Below are positions 59,032-64,000 of a stretch of 64,000 nucleotides of DNA, piece by piece (the stretch's first letter is position 1; every line of letters starts with the position of its first letter). Below the pieces are notes generated by a model. The model made no database searches, was not told where the DNA came from, and worked only from the letters and a program-made list of their open reading frames with translations. The stretch covers positions 1-64,000 of the forward strand of contig CAJUNM010000001.1 in the NCBI GenBank assembly GCA_910587805.1, read 5' to 3'. The position numbers and the translations under genes are program-made. The stretch comes from an uncultured Christensenellaceae bacterium (GTDB lineage: Bacteria; Bacillota; Clostridia; Christensenellales; Pumilibacteraceae).

Positions 59032-59718
59032 TTAAACGCGCACGTTGACCTTAAGCCCGGGTCCCATGGCAGGCGTAACGAATATGCTCTTGAGGTACGT
59101 ACCTTTCGCCGCCGCGGGCTTTGCCTTGATAACGGCGTCCATGAGCGTCTCGAAATTCTCTTTGAGCTTGTCCGCGCCGAAACTCTTTTTGCCGATGATG
59201 CAATGCACGATGGACGTTTTGTCCACTCTGTACTCGACTTTACCGGCTTTGGTATCGTGGATAGCTTTCGCTATATCCTGCGTGATCGTGCCGGACTTAG
59301 GGCTGGGCATGAGACCGCGAGGTCCGAGGATCTTTGCCACTCTACCCAATTGTCCCATCATGTCGGGGGACGTGATCACAACGTCGAAGTCGAGGTAGTT
59401 TTCGTTCATTATCTTGGCGATGATCTCTTCCGCGCCGACGATGTCCGCGCCCGCCTTTTCCGCGATGTCCGCTTTTTCGCCTTTGGCGATGACGAGCACG
59501 CGGACGGATTTACCCGTGCCGTGAGGCAGAACAACCGTGCCGCGAACCTGTTGGTCGGCTTGACGGGGGTCTACGCCCAATTTGATATGCGCTTCGATCG
59601 TCTCGTCGAATTTCGCGGTAGCGATCTCGTCGATCTTTGCGAACGCCTCGGCGACGTCGTAAGTTTTGCCGCGCTCTATTTTTGCGGCGGCTGCTTCGTA
59701 TCTCTTTCCGTGTTTCAT
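59032..59718 (-). CDS. rplA: Ribosomal protein L1
   Basis: A 228-residue L1 with the family signatures: [52 protein letters not shown], and the C-terminal [16 protein letters not shown]. It binds 23S rRNA at the mobile stalk and can repress the L11-L1 mRNA. The ATG at 59718 has SD ggaggg with good spacing and sits one base after the rplK stop. Confidence 0.97.
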   Translation of the reverse strand: MKHGKRYEAAAAKIERGKTYDVAEAFAKIDEIATAKFDETIEAHIKLGVDPRQADQQVRGTVVLPHGTGKSVRVLVIAKGEKADIAEKAGADIVGAEEIIAKIMNENYLDFDVVITSPDMMGQLGRVAKILGPRGLMPSPKSGTITQDIAKAIHDTKAGKVEYRVDKTSIVHCIIGKKSFGADKLKENFETLMDAVIKAKPAAAKGTYLKSIFVTPAMGPGLKVNVRV

Positions 59719-59719
59719 A

Positions 59720-60145
59720 TCAGCCCTCCGCAATTACGCCCATCGAGCGCGCCGTGCCGCGGATCATGGACTTTGCCTGTTCGAGACACGATGCGTTGAG
59801 GTCCGCCATTTTGAGTTTGGCGATCTCCTCGATCTGCGCATCGGTTATTTTGGCGACCTTGTCTCTGTTCGGTTTTGCCGATGCAGATTCTATTCCGACC
59901 GCCTTTTTGATGAGAACCGCTGCGGGCGGCGATTTCAGCACGAACGTGAACGAACGGTCGCTGTATATGCTCATGACCACGGGGATTATAAGTCCGACCT
60001 GATCCTTCGTGCGCTCGTTGAACTCCTTTACGAAGCCCGCAATGTTGATGCCGTGAGGACCCAAGCTCGAACCGACGGGCGGACCCGACGTGGCTTTGCC
60101 CGCAGGCAGCTGCAGCTTGACTACAGCATTCAGTTTTTTAGCCAT
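59720..60145 (-). CDS. rplK: Ribosomal protein L11
   Basis: A 141-residue L11 with [27 protein letters not shown], the proline-rich switch region, and the C-terminal rRNA-binding domain ending [12 protein letters not shown]. It forms part of the GTPase-associated centre and supports RelA-type stringent control. SD aaggagc precedes the ATG. It follows nusG by 83 bp. Confidence 0.97.
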   Translation of the reverse strand: MAKKLNAVVKLQLPAGKATSGPPVGSSLGPHGINIAGFVKEFNERTKDQVGLIIPVVMSIYSDRSFTFVLKSPPAAVLIKKAVGIESASAKPNRDKVAKITDAQIEEIAKLKMADLNASCLEQAKSMIRGTARSMGVIAEG

Positions 60146-60228
60146 AATTTTGCTCCTTGTAAATTATTTACAATCGCGGTGATAACGAATCTATCGATTC
60201 TCCCGTTAAGTAACTTGATAATTAAAGA

Positions 60229-60774
60229 TTATAAATCGATCTTTTCGATCTGGTACATGTCGAGTTCCGCGGGGGTCATTCTGCCGAACATGTTTATATC
60301 GACGGAACACTTGCCCGTGGTCGTGTTTATGCTCTTGATCTCGCCCGTCATATCGGTGAGCGGACCGTTTACGACGCGGATGTTGTCTCCGACCGCAAAA
60401 TCGGTCTTGACCGTCACCTTTTCGAGCTGCATGCGGCGGATCTCGTCGTCGGTAAGCGGCGTGGGGTGTCCCTGAGGTCCGACAAACCCCGTTACGCCGC
60501 GCGTGCCCGTAATGAGATGCCACATGTCGCGCGTGTACGACATTTTTATTATAACGTACGAGGGGAACATTTTACGGTGCACGATCTTGCGCTTGCCGTT
60601 GCGCTCCTCGACCACGTCTTCCATGGGAATACGTATGTCGAACAGCCTGTCCTCTATATTGTTCTTTTGAAACGCCGTTTCGAGATTGACCTTTGCGAGG
60701 TTTTCATAACCCGAATACGTGTGAAGAATGTACCACTTGGGTTCGGGGAGTTCGGTCACTTCGTCTATAGCCAT
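60229..60774 (-). CDS. nusG: Transcription termination/antitermination factor NusG
   Basis: A 181-residue NusG. The NGN domain starts KWYILHTYSGYENLAKVNLE and includes FPSYVIIKM and GVTGFVGPQGHPTPL; the KOW domain has FAVGDNIRVVNGPLTDMTGEI. The start at 60774 has SD ggaggagggg and overlaps secE by 10 nt. Much longer in-frame upstream sequence encodes only shadow residues of secE and rpmG. Confidence 0.97.
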   Translation of the reverse strand: MAIDEVTELPEPKWYILHTYSGYENLAKVNLETAFQKNNIEDRLFDIRIPMEDVVEERNGKRKIVHRKMFPSYVIIKMSYTRDMWHLITGTRGVTGFVGPQGHPTPLTDDEIRRMQLEKVTVKTDFAVGDNIRVVNGPLTDMTGEIKSINTTTGKCSVDINMFGRMTPAELDMYQIEKIDL

Positions 60775-61091
60775 AGCGCCCCTCCTCCGTGCAAGTACGA
60801 GCCGAGCGCGGTTATGCTCTCCGAAGTGATGCCGTCTATGAGCAAGCCGTGCAACCACCCGAATAACGAGTCGAACGCCATAAGCACGAGCAAAAAGCAT
60901 ACGGTGACCAAAAGGACGACGCCCGTTTGCTTGAGCACGTTTACGAACGACGGCCATGTTACTTTTTTGAGTTCGGAGAAGAACCCTTTTATCCACAAGC
61001 CCGCTTTGTTCGGTTTCTTTTTCTTTTTATCGACTTTTTTATCCGACTTCGCAGTTTTCGCGTCGGTTTCGTCGACCCTGTTTTTAGCCAT
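60765..61091 (-). CDS. secE: Preprotein translocase subunit SecE
   Basis: A 108-residue SecE with a lysine-rich N-terminal extension (about residues 1-30), the amphipathic segment GFFSELKKVTWPS (family signature), and a single membrane helix (VVLLVTVCFLLVLMAFDSLF). It stabilises SecY in the translocon. Its ATG overlaps the rpmG stop by one base (TAATG) and its 3' end overlaps nusG. Confidence 0.95.
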   Translation of the reverse strand: MAKNRVDETDAKTAKSDKKVDKKKKKPNKAGLWIKGFFSELKKVTWPSFVNVLKQTGVVLLVTVCFLLVLMAFDSLFGWLHGLLIDGITSESITALGSYLHGGGALWL

Positions 61092-61249
61092 TATTTACAT
61101 TCCTTGTGAACGGTACGTTTTTTACAAAAACGGCAATACTTTTTGAGTTCCAATCTTTCCGAATGGTTCTTTTTGTTTTTGCTCGTATCGTAATTACGCT
61201 GCTTGCACTCGGTGCATTCGAGCGTAATGTTTACGTTTTTAGGTTCCAT
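61091..61249 (-). CDS. rpmG: Ribosomal protein L33
   Basis: A 52-residue L33, [20 protein letters not shown] and onward. It has the zinc-binding cysteine pairs CTEC and CRFC and the conserved [15 protein letters not shown] core, so it is the zinc-binding (C+) form. SD ggaggg precedes the ATG. It is first in the rpmG-secE-nusG-rplK-rplA-rplJ-rplL series and is coupled to secE. Confidence 0.95.
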   Translation of the reverse strand: MEPKNVNITLECTECKQRNYDTSKNKKNHSERLELKKYCRFCKKRTVHKECK

Positions 61250-61335
61250 AACAGCCCTCCGATAGCCGCAAATTTTTCCGCTGTACGGATAAATTTACGA
61301 CGAGAATAAAACACCGCAAAAATCGGTGTGTCATA

Positions 61336-61364
61336 ATTTTATCACAAGTAAACGCCGCTGTCAA
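61336..61364 (-). promoter_or_regulatory. Promoter of the rpmG-secE-nusG operon
   Basis: TTGACA (61359-61364), 17-bp spacer, TAAAAT (61336-61341) on the minus strand. The transcript would begin near 61329, right at a small ACACCG...CGGTGT hairpin (about 61312-61329) followed by TTTTATT. Confidence 0.75.
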
Positions 61365-61423
61365 GCGTTTGAACGGTTTACAAATAAAATTAAATACGAA
61401 TTTTGTTTGTTTCCGCTTTTCGG

Positions 61424-61460
61424 CAAAAAAGACCCCCGACATAATATGATCGAGGGTCTT
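61424..61460 (-). terminator. Terminator of the permuted GH3 gene
   Basis: On the minus strand AAGACCCTCGA (61450-61460) pairs with TCGGGGGTCTT with one G-U, followed by TTTT. It lies about 20 bp past the stop at 61480. Confidence 0.8.
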
Positions 61461-61479
61461 CGTCAGTCTGCTTACCGCA

Positions 61480-64000
61480 TTATCGTTCCGCGCCCTTATT
61501 CTTTTTATCTCTTACGAGCGAAAGCACGAACAGCGTGACGACCGCGGCGGCGCCCGCCCACACGATCGCATCCGCGCACCAAAGCAGAGCCTTCCAATTA
61601 AACACGCGCGCGCTCGACTTGACGTCTTCCGAATAAATCTTGACGGCGTTGGAATTTGTCACCGCGTAAATGATGTTTTTCGCGGCTTTCTGTAAATAGT
61701 GCGTGACGGTATTGTTGTCCTTATACGACACGTTGCCCGTGCCGCCGCCTATTGTCTCGTCGTAATTGGCAAGCGGCCACAGCTTGTTATTGCTATTCAG
61801 CCACAGATCGGTGCCCGCCCACAGACCGGAGATCATGTCTTGATAATACATGGCGGTCACGGACGCTTGGTCGGTTATCGCCATACCCTCGAAATCCCAT
61901 TCGCCGCGGAGCACGTCGGTCATCAAACCTTTATGCGCGCCCGCCCATGTTGCGCCGAAGCGGTTCATGGAGACCATTACCGCGATCGCGTTGCCTTCGA
62001 CAGCGGCATACTCGAAGCCCTTAAGGAAAATTTCGCGAATGGCTTGCTCGTTTGCAAAGAACGCGCCGCCGTAACGGTTGGTCTCTTGATCGTTAAGCGC
62101 AAAATGTTTCATATATGCTATCACGCCGCGACTGCAAACGCCGCGCATTTCCGCCGCGCCGATCTTGCCCGTCAAGAACCCGTCCTCGGAGAAATACTCG
62201 AAGTTTCTGCCGGAGTACGGCGAGCGGTGAATATTCATACCCGGCGCGTACCAGCCCGCAACGCCGACTATGATACTCGCGTCGCCGAGCAGTTCGCCCA
62301 TTTTTTCGATGAGCTCTTGATTCCACGTAGACGACATGACTACCTCGGCAGGCCACGCCATGGAGCTTACGCCGCCCACGAGCGTGCCCGAAAAACCGGA
62401 CGGTCCGTCCTTATCGGTCGTCGCAGGCAGACCGATCGAATCTATCGGCTGCGTGGAATATCCGCCTATGCGGACGAGTTTGGATATTTCGTTCCAAGAA
62501 AGCTGATTGACGAGATCGCCCCATTTCCCGTCCTCGAACGGCACGTCTGCAAGGTCGGTCACTTTGTACGAAGTGGACTTCGATTCGAGCGTGGGCGCGG
62601 GCAAAGTACCGTCGTTTATCACCTCGTCCGATCTGTTCCACTTGAGATCCGCCAATAACTCGGCGGGCGCAGTCCAGCTCTTGTTCTTATAATCGGCGGA
62701 CGCCGCAAGCGTGCCCGTCCAATCGCTGCGCGAGAGATACGAAAAGTCCTCGTCGTAATAACGGATGCTCGTATCGTCGAACCTGTTGGTTATTTTGTTT
62801 CCCGTCTCTTTCGAGGTCGAATACGTAACCGTATCCTTTTCGGATTGCCGCAACGCCGCCGCCGCCAACGCCGCGTTGCCTGCGGCGGTCATGCCGTCGT
62901 CGACCGTTTTACCCTTTGCCGCGAGAATGTTGTTAAGCGCGTCATGCGCGTTCAACCCCACAGAAAGATAGTAATCGCCCGCATCGAGTATATAAGTCTT
63001 CGCGTCGGCATAGTCGTACGAAGCGAACGTCTCTTTATCGATTTTTATCTTTACGCCTTCGAGTGTCGCGCCCTTAGCTATGACGTCCGTCTTTACGAAT
63101 CCCGCAAGCTCTACAGCCGACGTTTCCACCGCGCCCGTATACGGCTTTTGCAAATACACCTGCACGGTATGCTTGGCGTCGTAGTCGCCCACGTTCTTCA
63201 CGTCGACGCCGACTTCAAAAGACTTACCGTCCTCGGACGGCGTAACCGTGAAATTATCGTATGCAAAGTCCGTATACGAAAGTCCGTATCCGAACGGATA
63301 CTGCACTTGCGCGGCATAATCGAAGCTGCCGGCATTGCCGCGCCCGTACACGACGTCCTCATAGCGTGTTTCGTAATACCTATAGCCGACGTATATGCCC
63401 TCGCCGTACACGAGATATTTATTCGCACGCTCGACGGTTCCGTCGGCATTGGCTATGGTGTAGTCGCCCATGTTGGCAAAGGAAGGCGCGCTTGTACTGT
63501 CGTAAGCGTACGTATCCGCGAGCCTGCCGCTCGGCGCCGTGTTGCCGCAAAGAATGTCCGCCAAACCGTAAAGTCCTTCCTGACCTACGCCGCCCGCCCA
63601 AAGCGCGGCTTTTACGTTTTTATACGCATCGTCCTCGAGGAATCCAAGCTCGACGGGATTGTTTGCGTTGATCACGAGAATTACCTTATCGAACTTCTCG
63701 CAAGCGAACTTAATGGTGTCGCGCTCGTTGTCGTCGACCTGCAAATATCTGTAGCCCGTGGAAAGCACGCTCAACGGCAGATCGGAGCTTTCGCCGCCGC
63801 TTCTGCCTATTGTGACTATCGCCGCGTCGTCCGACGAAAGCCCGCTCGTCGCCGCCGAGTCGCCGCGCAACACGCTTACCGGCACCTCGTTGACCGCAAA
63901 CGAGCCTTGCCCCGACTCGTTGGGATACGATTTTCTGTAGCTTTTTCCGCCGCCGTTCTCGTAGAAATTCCACAACGCCGCGTCGACGGTGAATCCGCCG
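61480..64000 (-). CDS. Domain-permuted glycoside hydrolase family 3, C-terminal membrane anchor, 5' partial
   Basis: The frame is open to the window edge, so the N-terminus is missing; a TTG at 63975 is not a convincing start. In the visible 840 residues the order is reversed compared with standard GH3. First comes the alpha/beta C-domain (VILVINANNPVELGFL, YPFGYGLSYTDF), then an Fn3-like domain, and only then the TIM-barrel domain (DGPSGFSG, HRSPYSGRNFEYFSEDGFLTG, YMKHFALNDQETNRYG, MAITDQAS with the nucleophile Asp codon at 61870-61872). A single helix and a basic tail (VVTLFVLSLVRDKKNKGAER) end it, so it is membrane-anchored. Permuted GH3 beta-glucosidases are known from rumen Clostridia. 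Confidence 0.9.
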   Translation of the reverse strand, partial: GGFTVDAALWNFYENGGGKSYRKSYPNESGQGSFAVNEVPVSVLRGDSAATSGLSSDDAAIVTIGRSGGESSDLPLSVLSTGYRYLQVDDNERDTIKFACEKFDKVILVINANNPVELGFLEDDAYKNVKAALWAGGVGQEGLYGLADILCGNTAPSGRLADTYAYDSTSAPSFANMGDYTIANADGTVERANKYLVYGEGIYVGYRYYETRYEDVVYGRGNAGSFDYAAQVQYPFGYGLSYTDFAYDNFTVTPSEDGKSFEVGVDVKNVGDYDAKHTVQVYLQKPYTGAVETSAVELAGFVKTDVIAKGATLEGVKIKIDKETFASYDYADAKTYILDAGDYYLSVGLNAHDALNNILAAKGKTVDDGMTAAGNAALAAAALRQSEKDTVTYSTSKETGNKITNRFDDTSIRYYDEDFSYLSRSDWTGTLAASADYKNKSWTAPAELLADLKWNRSDEVINDGTLPAPTLESKSTSYKVTDLADVPFEDGKWGDLVNQLSWNEISKLVRIGGYSTQPIDSIGLPATTDKDGPSGFSGTLVGGVSSMAWPAEVVMSSTWNQELIEKMGELLGDASIIVGVAGWYAPGMNIHRSPYSGRNFEYFSEDGFLTGKIGAAEMRGVCSRGVIAYMKHFALNDQETNRYGGAFFANEQAIREIFLKGFEYAAVEGNAIAVMVSMNRFGATWAGAHKGLMTDVLRGEWDFEGMAITDQASVTAMYYQDMISGLWAGTDLWLNSNNKLWPLANYDETIGGGTGNVSYKDNNTVTHYLQKAAKNIIYAVTNSNAVKIYSEDVKSSARVFNWKALLWCADAIVWAGAAAVVTLFVLSLVRDKKNKGAER

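Noticed and set aside
61250..61479. tRNA gene near rpmG-secE (a common place for tRNA-Trp)
   Set aside because: No cloverleaf, CCA end or TTCRA loop could be found; the region holds only the promoter, leader hairpin and a terminator.

Overview
The window looks like a chromosomal segment of an uncultured, strictly anaerobic Firmicute of the Clostridia type. The evidence is the rpmG-secE-nusG-rplK-rplA-rplJ-rplL order, an oxygen-sensitive class III ribonucleotide reductase as the only RNR seen, a PepV-type dipeptidase, a YitT protein, an FtsB/DivIC-type protein, many lipobox lipoproteins with Big_2 or CotH domains, Gram-positive style Shine-Dalgarno sites and near-consensus sigma-A promoters that almost always have a 17-bp spacer. 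The assignment to Clostridia is inference; a narrower name is not supported. No rRNA, tRNA, CRISPR array, transposase or phage module was seen.

Layout. 1-410: start of a protein made of 13-residue proline-rich repeats, cut by the window edge. 668-3416: nrdG-type activase followed by two DUF2207-like membrane proteins. 3555-10387: housekeeping genes (two YbjN-like, mfd, pth, DUF1858, trxA, dipeptidase). 10489-13585: gltX, ridA, a DivIC-like gene and a Ppx/GppA-type gene. 13601-16188: a lipoprotein with a truncated, frameshifted duplicate, a DUF975/zinc-ribbon protein and a GNAT. 16290-18489: flavoprotein, acetyltransferase, XRE regulator and AT-rich intergenic DNA with inverted-repeat elements. 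18490-21911: nrdD fused to a redoxin domain plus thioredoxin reductase, under a consensus promoter with NrdR-type boxes. 22112-23654: AT-rich XRE and AAA/DUF4143 genes that look acquired. 23658-31954: thrB, a divergent GH36-like protein, SDR, htpG, yitT, HAD phosphatase, TrxR-like flavoprotein. 32065-35771: GH3 enzyme and a RelA/SpoT-domain protein.

The most distinctive region is 35904-54284. Eight minus-strand genes encode two lipoproteins, a DUF4175-like membrane protein, a MoxR ATPase, a DUF58 protein, two VWA membrane proteins and a 1712-residue Big_2/beta-helix lipoprotein. A CotH-kinase/InlB-repeat lipoprotein is transcribed divergently. I infer a surface-assembly or envelope-maintenance system in which a MoxR/VWA chaperone module acts on exported lipoproteins.

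54505-57383 holds convergent SEL1-repeat and zinc-ribbon genes. 57558-61249 holds the L33-SecE-NusG-L11-L1-L10-L12 operon, with an L10 leader and an unusual repeat-filled spacer between rplJ and rplL. 61480-64000 is a domain-permuted GH3 enzyme cut by the window edge.

Three genes (12471, 16188, 31954) have consensus promoters placed so that the predicted transcript starts on the ATG itself, which suggests leaderless mRNAs.
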